Under the pieces are notes generated by a model. It was not told the DNA's origin and did no database searches. It was given only the letters and a program-made list of their open reading frames with translations. From Entrophospora sp. SA101 (Eukaryota > Glomeromycota > Glomeromycetes > Entrophosporales > Entrophosporaceae), in the NCBI GenBank assembly GCA_958430865.1, contig CAUDNR010000176.1, positions 4,201 to 38,714 on the forward strand: 34,514 bases of DNA. The letters are read 5' to 3'. This document shows, piece by piece, positions 20,140-30,454 of the stretch (its first letter is position 1; every line of letters starts with the position of its first letter). The position numbers and the translations under genes were made by a program.

Positions 20140-21743
20140 ATATCAAGAAGCAGCAGATCGTTCAAAGTATGGTTATGAAACCAAATTTTATGACTATTTG
20201 ACAGTGTTATGTAATGATCTAGATAAAAAGATTCGTAAAGGAAATGAACGTTTAAATGTTCGTCCTGATGATACAGTAAGTTTATTTTTTAAGTGAAACA
20301 TTAAATGAAATGATTTGGAATTTTATTGTCATAAAGATTCATGTGATTATTTTACTTTGATAGCTTCTGAATCCAAATAAAGATGAAAAAGAAGAGAAAA
20401 TTATCATTCTAGATGAAAAAATAAAAGAATTATTGGTAAAGGTAAGTATTTGACAAATGATTAATAAATCAGTTGAATATGTATGTATGTATATGTATGT
20501 ATGTATACATTAATTTGTATACTTTATACTAAAATTAATGATTATTTTAATAAGATCGAAGAGGCAGGCGAAGAAGGCCGTGTACAAGAAGCACAAACAT
20601 TAACCAAAGAAGTGGAATCACTTCAAAAAGATTTGGACTTTTTAAGAAATGTAAGTATAAAAGTATAGGAAAACTTATTTACATACAACAGAAAAAAATT
20701 TTCTGCCAACTTAAAACATGTAGATAAGCAGAATCAGCAAGAAACATAACATTTGAGGTAACTCTATTGCCTAGTATATATATAGTCTCTAAATTGGATA
20801 TATATATATATATATATATTTATGCATATATAATTTAGCTTCTTTTTTTTTTTAACACAAAAAAATTGCTAAAAAAAAAAAAATCAAAGCTAACCTTATA
20901 AACCCAACTTTTTCACATTATTAAGATAATTTCTTTTTAAATTAAATTTTTTTTAAAGAAAAAATCATATATATATTATATATATTTATTATTTAATATT
21001 CAAAAAAAAAAAATTTTTTTTTTGAAAACTGTTATTTACAATTTTGCTTCCAGTCACTACATACATACATGCATACATATTGAACAATGAAAGTAATCCC
21101 AGGAGAGAGACTTTACAAAAAAATCGGTAGATTTTCAAAATTTTTTAAATCCCCTGTTCACTAACCATTATTATTTCCAAATCTATTTCATGAAAACCAA
21201 TCAATTCTCTATATCTCTACGGACCTTCTCCTCTTTCTGATTTTGACTTAAAACAATTAGAGCGATGACTCAAATCCACTATTTAAACAAGAAAGAAGAA
21301 TGCTGGTTTGTGATGTTTGTGGAGCTTTTCTAGTGACTAATGACACTTCTAATCGGATGGATGCACATCTGCAAGGAAAACAACATAAAGGCTATAAACA
21401 AATTCGTGAAACTCTTCAAGAATGGAAGGTAACGAATGCTATTATATTAATATTCATTATTTAATATGCTATTTTTTAATTGGAAAATTGACTTTTTTAG
21501 CAACAGAGGTCATATTCATCACGAGAACCAAATCAGAGAGAACATCGACGAGATTCATATAGTCGACATGAACCATATCCCCGTAATCCTCCACCACGTA
21601 GAGAAAGACATAGGGATAGAGATTATAGACGCGATGAAAGAGATTATTATGAACGAAGTCACGATGACCATAGTCATAGGAGAAATAGTCATGAATCTAG
21701 ACGTGATAGAGATGATAGAAGTCATCGGCATCATGATGATTGA
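20140..21743 (+). pseudogene. LUC7: LUC7-like U1 snRNP splicing factor, 5'-truncated
   Basis: Five exons remain: 20140-20275, 20364-20441, 20555-20650, 21261-21428 and 21501-21743. All have clean GT-AG introns and no stops. The product reads YQEAADRSKYGYETKFYDYL, then DLDKKIRKGNERL, then a charged coiled-coil (KIKELLVKIEEAGEEGRVQE). The second LUC7 zinc finger follows (CDVCGAFLVTNDTSNRMDAH, QGKQHKGYKQIRETL), and then an Arg/Asp/Glu/His/Ser-rich tail. LUC7 proteins act in 5' splice-site choice with U1 snRNP. The N-terminal third with the CCCH finger (CPHDLF type) is absent, and upstream DNA is instead the left arm of the inverted duplication. The first remaining exon begins in phase 2, so it cannot splice in frame from the gene Y donor (phase 0). 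The reading frames are intact, so truncation looks recent. Confidence 0.8.
20480..20520. repeat. TATG/GTAT microsatellite in LUC7 intron
   Basis: Repeats of 'tatg' with slips, in the intron between the second and third remaining LUC7 exons. An AT dinucleotide run also lies at about 20799-20819 in the next intron. Confidence 0.7.
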
Positions 21744-22820
21744 AAAATAAATTTATTATTTTTAATTATTTTATAGGTACTTGAAAAAAAAAATAGATGA
21801 GAATTAACTTTTTTAATTAATCATCATTTTGGTATTATTATATTTTATCCTTTAGTATAAAGCATTAATCCTTGCTGGTTTATGAGGAAAATGTAATAAC
21901 AATATATATATTTCACAAAATAAATATAAACTATATTAATAGGTATATTATATACATATATATGGCTTATGATGAATTTTGGGGTGGATACGAAATTTCG
22001 ATTAACTAACTTGATACAACATAAATATATAATGATAATTTTTTTTGTATTCTATTAAATTGGTTTTAAATAATTATAATTCTCTAACCCTTCCTTCCTT
22101 TTCTCATTATCCATCACCATCTGATATACTCATTTTACTATAATCAACAATGTAAGAATCTATCAATAACTTTTCAAATCCTTGGGAATGTCTCAGAATA
22201 TGGTAATAATCCATCTATTAACTATATAAAATAAAAATTTTACATTTATTTATTTATATATATAATCTCCGATTTCTAATAATTGGTTGAATTGAAATTC
22301 CTTAGTGGAACATTTAAAATTTTTTGAATTGGTATTCCAATCTTCTTTTTCTAGATTAATATACCATCTATTGTTTAATCTTGTTATACTGTTAGATAAA
22401 GAACAATTGGTTCATAATTTGCTTGAATAAATTTAATAACCTGTGAGGTTGATCCAAACTAAATTGCAAGTAATATTGAATTTTCGCTAAATTACATACT
22501 TTAATTCTTCAGTACATCTTTCTAAATGGGGGCTTTTCTAGGAAAAACTGGACACGAGACCCCCTGGTCAAAATTGGTTTAACAAAAATTTCTTTCGGAT
22601 TGATCTATACACCCCATTTTTATGTTACACGAAAATTTTTTAATTGATGATCCGGGCAACTTAATAAAAGATCGTCAGAGCTAAAATATTTAATTAAAAA
22701 ACAAGCAAGAATTAATTAACTCCTTTCAGTCTATTTTTTCTTAATAATAACATATTATTAAGGTCAACTTACACATAGTCAAATATCTTTTTAATGATTT
22801 TACTATATTTAAGATTACTC
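21744..22820. other. LUC7 3' region and decayed spacer
   Basis: AT-rich 3' region of LUC7 followed by spacer. Around 22530-22640 a G+C-richer stretch (GGACACGAGACCCCCTGG) stands out and may be part of an old repeat. No gene is supported. Confidence 0.4.
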
Positions 22821-22824
22821 GTGG

Positions 22825-23030
22825 GCTCAAAGCATGCATCCATTCCAATACTTATTTTATAAGTGCATCATTTAATGAAGATGAAAGTTGTTCATCGAAT
22901 ATTGGCCTTGTTAATTTATATGGATTATCATTCGTAACCAGCTCCCATTCTTTCGAAGTGAAAGTATCATATCGACATGGCCAGTCTAATATTATAATAG
23001 ATGCTAGTGCACTAAATGTAATGGAAAAAG
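22825..23030 (+). other. Exon-like open stretch, unidentified
   Basis: After a possible acceptor (TATTTAAG, about 22815-22822), about 70 codons read without a stop, from ITRGLKACIHSNTYFISASF through SHSFEVKVSYRHGQSNIIID and ending at MEKG. A consensus GTGAGT donor follows at 23031. Composition is coding-like (balanced Ser/Val/Asn/Gly, codon-size periodicity), unlike the spacer around it. I recognise no family. It sits between the LUC7 remnant and the right arm, so it may be an orphan exon carried in the rearrangement. Confidence 0.35.
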
Positions 23031-23094
23031 GGTGAGTACATCCTCACACGGATATGTTATGTAATCACAAATGTGTAAGGTTCTTAATGCTTAC

Positions 23095-23220
23095 GAAATT
23101 TCTGTTGTGTCATTCCATGTGTGTTTTTTATGATCATTTTTTAAATCACGTATTAATCTTAATTGATATTTCTTGAACCTTGAAGAAACATCTATTGTTT
23201 CTACTACCCACTGAAAATAA

Positions 23221-23262
<42 letters not shown>

Positions 23263-23771
23263 TAAATTGTACAATTAACAAAATACAAAGTTTCAATTTA
23301 ACATATACTTTAACATCACACTCTTGTCGTATTTGTTGTTCTATTGAGCCATAATCAAATGTCAAGATTTCACTTTCAATAGTATCGGTTTCACTTGTGC
23401 TTGGCACATTCGATTGTTGAATCCGTGCTTGATTATTCTCGTCATCTTCATCTTCGATTTCACCTTCAGTTTGTGAAAATTTTAATCAGAATTGTTGCAA
23501 GAGATTGCAATTATTGAAAATATTCAAGAAAAAAATTTGATTTTCATGCAACAAACCCTCTTCTAAACTAAGAAATGCAATAATACAAATGTAAATTGTT
23601 AATTAAACTAGAATGACGACAAATTGCAATGACCGCAATTACCAATACCGTTCTTTTTTTAAAACTAGAGTGACAACGAGTGGCAATAACCACCATTCTT
23701 TTGATAAACACTTACTCGCTTCTTCCAAGTATGCTAGTTTCTTTATCTCTTTTGTTAATCGTAAATGACAT
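23095..23771 (-). pseudogene. Gene Y, right-arm copy with an extra exon
   Basis: Exons 23771-23716 and 23567-23309 match the left-arm copy, including its in-frame TGA. A third exon, 23210-23095, follows (acceptor TTTTCAG) and reads VVETIDVSSRFKKYQLRLIR, DLKNDHKKHTWNDTTEIS, ending at a GTAAGC donor in phase 2. No convincing next exon was found between 22825 and 23090. This copy shows what the left-arm copy lost. The basic RLIRDLKNDHKKH segment suggests nucleic-acid contact, but no family is assigned. Confidence 0.45.
23219..23265. repeat. AAT/TTA microsatellite, right-arm counterpart
   Basis: The right-arm equivalent of the run at 20041-20085, in the intron between gene Y exons 2 and 3. It differs in unit number and interruptions, as expected for a microsatellite. 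Confidence 0.85.
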
Positions 23772-24533
23772 TTTTTATTTTAAAAGAAAGAAAAAGAAGA
23801 CAAATTTTATTTGATCGGCAAACACGTCATTAATCTAAAATTTCGGACGCAAAGTGAGCTTGATTAATTCACATCATTTTTTTTCAATTTGTAATCAAAT
23901 AAAGTTTATTTAGAATGATTTATTTCACAAAATAAAAATGTGTTAATTCACACAATGAGTTTAAAATATTTAAAATTTAAAATGCTTATAAAAAATAATA
24001 AAAAATTAATTTTTTTGTAGTTTAGATAGTATTATCATCATTGTCAATATCTACATTTATATCTTGAACTTCAACTTCATCCTCTTGGTTCTCGACCACA
24101 AGATATTCATTGTATTGATAATAGCACATTGGTGTTTTACCCTTGTTATTATTAACTTGATTTATTGCATTCGCCAATATCTCTGGTCTTGGCATATTCA
24201 AGGAAGCATCAGAGCACATTTTCTTGATTGTCACTTCTTCCTTGTTGCTTGGCTTTCATAATCTCTTACCTTGATGATGATGAGTTTGATGATGTTGCTA
24301 ATGTGTTTATCGATGATAACTCGTGAGATTTTTTACCAATGATCTGCTCATTAAATTTCAACAAATCATCATTCTTTTTTTTTGACTCTAGTTGTCGTTG
24401 ATGATTTTGCATGATGTTCCTTCCCACAAACAGCTCACCACGCTACTGAAAAGACCGCTGATGAGTTTGTTGCATCTGCTACTGCCGAATGTCCCTTTCC
24501 ATTTGAGACAGTATATGTACGTGGGATCATTAC
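23225..24533 (-). repeat. Right arm, partial copy R2 (inverted)
   Basis: The reverse complement of left-arm bases 20084-18776 (positions sum to 43309). It contains gene Y and the 3' part of gene X (last exon 24234-24022). It ends abruptly at 24533 inside the X exon and joins a piece of opposite orientation with a TAC overlap. Small base differences from the other copies cluster near that end (for example around 24465-24480). Confidence 0.9.
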
Positions 24534-24677
24534 AGGTGTTGCATATAGCAGAGTAGACGATAAAGAATTTGTAAAGTTGCATTTTAAGGCGTTTCGACAG
24601 AACTTTTGAAGAAATGATCCAAGAAATTAAGGAAGATTCCATTATGATGATGGTTGGAAGATTTCTTAATGTTTTTT
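24531..24677 (+). repeat. 147-bp oppositely oriented insert between R2 and R1
   Basis: It matches left-arm 18357-18503 in the plus orientation, the 3' half of gene X exon 1 including its frameshift, with one visible change (GGAG to GGCG near 24589). It is flanked on both sides by minus-orientation copies. The junction overlaps are TAC (24531-24533) and T (24677). Confidence 0.9.
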
Positions 24678-26752
24678 AGTTTCTTTATCTCTTTTGTTAA
24701 TCGTAAATGACATTTTTTATTTTAAAAGAAAGAAAAAGAAGACAAATTTTATTTGATCGGCAAACACGTCATTAATCTAAAATTTCGGACGCAAAGTGAG
24801 CTTGATTAATTCACATCATTTTTTTTCAATTTGTAATCAAATAAAGTTTATTTAGAATGATTTATTTCACAAAATAAAAATGTGTTAATTCACACAATGA
24901 GTTTAAAATATTTAAAATTTAAAATGCTTATAAAAAATAATAAAAAATTAATTTTTTTGTAGTTTAGATAGTATTATCATCATTGTCAATATCTACATTT
25001 ATATCTTGAACTTCAACTTCATCCTCTTGGTTCTCGACCACAAGATATTCATTGTATTGATAATAGCACATTGGTGTTTTACCCTTGTTATTATTAACTT
25101 GATTTATTGCATTCGCCAATATCTCTGGTCTTGGCATATTCAAGGAAGCATCAGAGCACATTTTCTTGATTGTCACTTCTTCCTTGTTGCTTGGCTTTCA
25201 TAATCTCTTACCTTGATGATGATGAGTTTGATGATGTTGCTAATGTGTTTATCGATGATAACTCGTGAGATTTTTTACCAATGATCTGCTCATTAAATTT
25301 CAACAAATCATCATTCTTTTTTTTTGACTCTAGTTGTCGTTGATGATTTTGCATGATGTTCCTTCCCACAAACAGCTCACCACGCTACTGAAAAGACCGC
25401 TGATGATTTTGTTGCATCGGCTACTGCCGAATGTCCCTTTCCATTTGAGACAGTATATGTACGTGGGATCATTACTTTGTTGGATGTGCTGGTGAATGAA
25501 TTGTAGGTGTTCCTTTCCATTATGAAGAAGTTTTGTTCTAGTTCACCCTTTGGCTTGGCCTTTTCTTTACAAGGAGAAGAAAAAGTACCGAACAGAGGTG
25601 CTATTAGTAGATCATGCATGTTGGGCTCCTTGCTCAAAGTTTTTAGGTCCAAGTTTATTGCTTGAATGACAGTTACCTATACAAAAAAAAAATATCATTT
25701 TTTAAATATTTCATTTATTTATCGAAATAATAATAAATGATTATTAAAAAAAACATTAAGAAATCTTCCAACCATCATCATAATGGAATCTTCCTTAATT
25801 TCTTGGATCATTTCTTCAAAAGTTCTGTCGAAACTCCTTAAAATGCAACTTTACAAATTCTTTATCGTCTACTCTGCTATATGCAACACCTGTATAAACA
25901 TTTGCACCGCTCACAGTTTTTATACATACAATAGATGTTAAAATCGATGCCATCGTTTAAAAATAGATTTATTGTTGTAGCAGCGTTAAAATCAAAGACG
26001 TTTGAAAATAAATATCAAAATTTATTGAAAATTGAAAATAAAAAAAAATAAAAAGATGTTGAATTGTCAGTTATTTTTATTAAAAAATTTATTACCATTA
26101 TTAATGATTATCACTAATAACAACAATAAACATTTTATCAATTATAATTGTTAACGAATGCACGCGCGCGTATTCATGAACTCGCTCTTTAATACTTTAA
26201 TAGTAACTTCTCGTTATCGTATAACGTTATCTGTACCAAAGAAAAATTAGGTCGCAAATTTTAGCCATAATTTAAAAGATATTGTTTATCGTTTAAAAAA
26301 AAAAAAAATAATATTCTAAATAACTTTAGTTGCGCAGCTGCAGGACACTACGTAATAACAATTGAAAAAACGATTTTCGGATCTTTTTTATTTTTACTCA
26401 AGAATTTTTTTAATAATTCCTAGCCTCAAAACAATCAACATATTTTTTTATTCGACTATATAATGAACCATTTTTCGAATAAAGAAAAAATTGGGGGAGC
26501 GGAAGTTCATTGCAATATCGTTGCAAATAACAGGCAAGGAAATGGCAAGGCACTTGCAATTACAAAGAACTCTTTTAATAAACAGAATATTTGCCGCACG
26601 ACTCAAAATTCGCTTTATAAAGTGAAACGTTGATCGCACCAAAAACCCAAACAGAAATTCGCAAAAAGAAATTAATTTGCAAAATCGACAAAAAATTACG
26701 GAATTTAGAAAAAGACAGTAGCAACACGGCAAATTTTCTTTTTTTATCTGTG
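24677..26752 (-). repeat. Right arm, copy R1 (inverted)
   Basis: The reverse complement of left-arm bases 19574-17501 (positions sum to 44251 from the X exons inward). It carries the X gene complete as far as it survives (25953-24964) and the first bases of gene Y, and stops within Y exon 1. The outer end abuts TTAA at 26753-26756. Confidence 0.9.
24964..25953 (-). pseudogene. Gene X, right-arm copy R1
   Basis: The ATG is at 25953, exon 2 begins LDLKTLSKEPNMHDLLIAPL at 25652, and the last exon is 25176-24964. It has the same extra base after EFRQ and the same later stop as the left-arm copy, so it was already broken when duplicated. No function is assigned. Confidence 0.55.
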
Positions 26753-26756
26753 TTAA

Positions 26757-27683
26757 CATTTTTAGACTTACTTTCTCATTGTATGCAAGTAAAATACATT
26801 TCATTTAAAAGCTTTACGAACGAACAACAGATATCAATAAAAACCTCAGCATCGAACTATCCAAAAAAATAAAATCAAACCCTCCGATCAGGGATTTAAA
26901 CGTTTCGGTCGACCGGTAAACCAGATATTAATAATAATATCAGGAGTTTCATATGAAATACGTAACGTCAAGGTTAAATGGATTTTAATTTGGTTCTAAA
27001 ATTTTATTAATATTATTATTGTCGATCGTAAGAAAACAACAAAATCAATCCGGTGCAACATTCTAAAATGATTATAATTTTATCTATAAAAAGGAATTCG
27101 TAATGTGGACATAGTGCAGTTAATATTTTATTTAGCTATGAAAAATATACCAAACTAGTAAAGTCCTCTTGTTTTAGAAATAGTCAATTATTCAACAATC
27201 TCTCAATCATTTGTTACAACAATTAACTCTTATGATATTCCTTACTTTTTTAATTAATGTTTATAAAAATGTTTTAATAAATTATAGTGCATAATTCGCA
27301 TAATCTATCAAGTGTTGCATAATTTAATGTTTGCTGTCGCATAACGAATTAACTATTCAAAGTTTTGATCTAACGGATATATATCGATTTAGCGTATAAA
27401 TTTCCTGGCAAATATGGTGAAGAAGTTGGGACGAAGTAGAAACAAGACTTTATGATAAGAAATAATTTGGTTTAAACTATTTTCCTCGTTTGATATCAGG
27501 AGCTGTGTAAAAATATGAATACACTCTCCCTGTTTTAGTTTCGTCCAAGTGCAGTGAGTTGTGGAAATTTTCCAGCAAATCAGATGTTTCGAATGGTATT
27601 AGGAATATTTTTCACAATAAAAGTTGGAAGTTGGATGACCCTAAGCTGATAAAAAAATCAGAAAGGATTCTTGGTGTGCTGTA
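26757..27683. other. Spacer right of inverted duplication
   Basis: No intact gene. A GTCGACCGGTAAACC stretch near 26908-26922 is G+C-richer than its surroundings and may belong to an old repeat. Faint coding-like scraps (FPGKYGEEVGTK near 27400, SDVSNGIRNIFHNKSWKLDD near 27580) may be 5' parts of the pseudogene at 27880. Confidence 0.35.
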
Positions 27684-27839
27684 ATATTAATTTCCAAAAC
27701 TATAAAGTTTCTCAACCATGCGAAAGTTAAAAGGTTTCGCCATGGTTTTGACTTTTGATTTTTGATTTAGTTTAGCATATAACTTTTAATTTTAGTTTTG
27801 ACTTTCGCCTCTTCAAAATGGTTTTGGCGACCGACACTG
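27684..27839 (-). mobile_element. MITE-like dispersed repeat, copy 2
   Basis: The reverse-strand relative of the element at 4690-4856. From 27839 it reads CAGTGTCGGTCGCCAAAACC, ATTTTGAAGAGGCGAAAGTC and AAAACTAAAATTAAAAG, and ends TATAGTTTTGGAAATTAATA. Its ends are again imperfect inverted copies. It differs from copy 1 by many substitutions and a few indels, so both insertions are old. Confidence 0.6.
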
Positions 27840-27879
27840 TAATTAATTTCACGGAGAACTTTTATTCATAAAATATCAC

Positions 27880-28480
27880 AGGACAATTTTTGAAACTAGT
27901 GATGAGATATGGAATAATCTGGCATTCGCAACCGGTATGTCTCGAGCTGAACAGAGTAAGGGGTCATATGTTACGGATGTTGTGGTTTCTTTACTTTGTG
28001 TGAGCCTGAAACATCCTGCCTGAGCATGTAATTAAATGACTAGCAAATACTGTATAAAAAAAAGAGGCATTTTCCATTGCATCTTTTTGTCAAATTATAG
28101 AGCAGAATGGCAAGAAGGATGCATCGCGAATAGAACCAGATGTTATGGTGTTGTTAAAGCATGGATAGTAATTATTGAACTGGCATATGTTGAATATTCA
28201 CGTACTACTTGTACTAAATCAAAAAAAAAAAGGATAATGCCCTATAAAAAATTCAAGCAGAAAAATATACTGGTACGGAAAATTACATTTTCTCGGTAAA
28301 ATTCCGTGCATTTTCCCAGTACATTTTTCTATATTTTTCTGTTTGAATTTTTTATAGGGATGATGTGGAGTTGTAAAGAGAGATGTTGATAGGGCGAGTT
28401 TTGTACATGCATCTCCAGTAACCAATTTGGATTGTAGAAATTTAGGTTGCTGGTGAGGTTGTGTATTTTGAATGTTCTAA
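27880..28480 (+). pseudogene. Remnant of an AM-fungus expanded family of unknown function
   Basis: Bases 27880-28020 read RTIFETSDEIWNNLAFATGM, SRAEQSKGSYVTDVVVSLL, then a stop. Further, frame-shifted pieces give PDVMVLLKHG and VIIELAYVEYSRTTCTKSKK. After an inserted MITE (28240-28359) come DDVEL and the broken pieces NQFG and VAGEVVYF. The order 'DEIWNNLA..ATGMSRAEQSKGSYVTDVV', 'PD.M', 'E..YVE.SR..CT..KK' and 'QFGI..IQVAGE' is one I associate with a large uncharacterised protein family in Rhizophagus genomes. That is from memory and needs a search. Multiple stops make it non-functional. Confidence 0.5.
28240..28359. mobile_element. 120-bp near-palindromic MITE
   Basis: Terminal inverted repeats of 31 bp (28240-28270 and 28329-28359) differ at one position. 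They start CCCTATAAAAAATTCAA and continue CAGAAAAATATA. The inner parts (GGTACGGAAAATTAC against GTAAAATTCCGTGC) also pair loosely, so almost the whole element folds into a hairpin. It is flanked by ATG on both sides, a possible 3-bp target duplication. It lies inside the decayed gene at 27880-28480. Confidence 0.75.
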
Positions 28481-28489
28481 ATGAAAATC

Positions 28490-29441
28490 ATTAATGATGA
28501 TAGAAATAATAATAATCAGAGGAAAATTTTTTTCATCACTGCTGTCCGTTAACACTTTTGTCGATAGATGACCTGAATAAAGTTACTGCTCCGCGAAGCC
28601 ATTATTACCAACACCAATTAACAAATATATTAATTAACAACTTGTACTTAGGTAAAATTCTTTGTTTTTTATTATTACTTGTAATATTTACAGATGACAA
28701 AATACAAGAATAATAAGCATATATAAAAATATTAATAAATAAATAATAGGCATGATGATAAGATCACTCCAATTGAGTTAAACTACAAGGATGGCTTAAC
28801 AAAATATACCATGTTGTAATATTCGATTAATATCTATATAAATAAAGCAAATGATTACAATAATGAGTATTTATTCACCATATAACAATACTTTTTTATA
28901 ATATTAAAAAGACAAATGTGAAAATTTTCATTCGTCTACTAAATCCATTTAATTAGAGTCTATTAATAAAATAATATTAATGTTGATATTGATATTACTA
29001 TTTAGATTCTCATTTGATTAAAACCTATAAATGTAATAAAATACTATTAATATTAAATATTGGCATTGAATTTTAAAGTTAATAATCAATAATATTACAA
29101 TCTGATTCAATATGTTTGTTTGGTGGCTCACTTTTTTAAACTCATTAAAAGGACTTTTTAAAAGAGTATTGAATTTTAACATCCCTAGTTCCTATTATTA
29201 TTGATGAAGAAACAAATTCTAATATTTCGTCAGAGTCCATTGCCATGTAGACTACCAATAAACAAAACTTTGAGAAACATCAAAGATCTAGAGAAAACTA
29301 TACATCTGTTCCTTCAGAATGGTTATTGAGTGATGTTACATAAATTAAAACCTGATAGAGCAGAAAAGTCATTGCTTTTAAAAAATTATAATATTTTCGA
29401 ATTATGATATTACTATTAATATTAAGTATTGCGGATATTCG

Positions 29442-29491
<50 letters not shown>

Positions 29492-30236
29492 ATTAATATT
29501 AATATTCGAATAATAGAATTCAAATTTCGAAAATTCAAATAATAATAAGGGTAGATGAAAATTGCTGTTTAAGATAAGCCTTTTTTAGTTTAGTATAATA
29601 AAATTTTTATATTTTTTATAACAAAACAGATTAGAAATTATAAAATAAATTTACCCTCGATCATAATATTGTAAAATGATTTGATTTCCTGGCAACTATT
29701 AAATTTATTTAAAATTAAATCCTACATAAATTATCTTCTACAATGTAATATTATTAAAATGGATTGTTGAGTCCTATTCCTTTTTATATTTTACTATGTT
29801 CACGAGGAATTTGGGCGGAAGTCATGATCCTTTTTTGGTCAGTTAATGTTTTTTATTTTACTAGTATTCATTCCAATAAATAGTCTTTGGGTATTAATAA
29901 ATTTGTGTGACATCGTGGATAAAATTTAACATTTTTGAAATTTAGCCACAAGGCGCGGTAAATGGCGGTTTAAGAGGTCCCGCACCATAGATTATTATCA
30001 AAAAAAAAAACATTTTATAAATATGTAAATTCCCGATTGGCAAAAAAAAAATTTTTTTCGGAGTTTAAATCTGTAGTAATTAATGGCTTGCAGGGATCGT
30101 CACAAAAAAAATTTTCTCGGCCGAATATGTAAAGAAAAAGAAGTGTTCAATTTATCATTATATAATAATAAAAAAAAAATTTCGACAAAAAAAGCTTGCT
30201 GCGTCGAAGACCTTTTCGTATGGTCAAAATGAATTA
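28490..30236. other. Gene-poor spacer with remnants
   Basis: Bases 28930-29090 resemble the spacer between the kinases at 490-670 (CCATTTAATTAGAGTCTATT and the following 'attaatattgatattga' words). A reading stretch at 29186-29344 with one TAG (IIIDEETNSNISSESIAM, then NFEKHQRSRENYTSVPSEWL) looks like a dead coding piece of unknown family. A G+C-richer piece at about 29940-29990 (GGCGCGGTAAATGGCGG) has no recognised feature. Confidence 0.4.
29449..29505. repeat. TTA microsatellite
   Basis: A pure 'tat/tta' run of about thirteen units, grading into 'taatat' hexamers. It is similar in type to the runs at the inverted-duplication breakpoints, but is not part of a duplicated segment. Confidence 0.9.
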
Positions 30237-30237
30237 A

Positions 30238-30338
30238 TATAACCCTCGTTTCAACAGAATGGCTAGACATATAAGAAAATTTCATTTAAAACCAGTTGAA
30301 TGCGAATTTAATTATAATCCGTTGAAATAAGGGTTATA
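30238..30338. mobile_element. 101-bp MITE with TATAACCC ends
   Basis: The left end TATAACCCTCGTTTCAACAG and the reverse complement of the right end, TATAACCCTTATTTCAACGG, match at 17 of 20 positions. The right side extends as CAGTATAACCC when read inward, which resembles Tc1/mariner or pogo-type ends with TA targets. The superfamily is not certain. It lies just downstream of the MFS gene. Confidence 0.55.
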
Positions 30339-30454
30339 CTGTACTAAGTTGTAAATATTTCATCGTTCTCATATATAGAGAGCAGTTTTTATTTTTAAAA
30401 TCTATATTACAAACATCTATTGCATATTAAATTAATTACAAATGAATTTATTTT

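Noticed and set aside
19902..20296. Splicing of gene Y exon to LUC7 to make a fusion protein
   Set aside because: The donor at 20000/20001 is phase 0, while the LUC7 exon at 20140 begins with the third base of a codon, so the fusion is out of frame.
19048..25203. Repeated 65-codon open stretch (MNFNFILLVLDHK...) in three places
   Set aside because: It is the antisense of the last exon of gene X, which has the sensible acidic-tail reading.
28036..28425. Open stretches of 87 (plus) and 68 (minus) codons
   Set aside because: They run across the hairpin MITE and the frame-broken pseudogene, so they are not independent genes.
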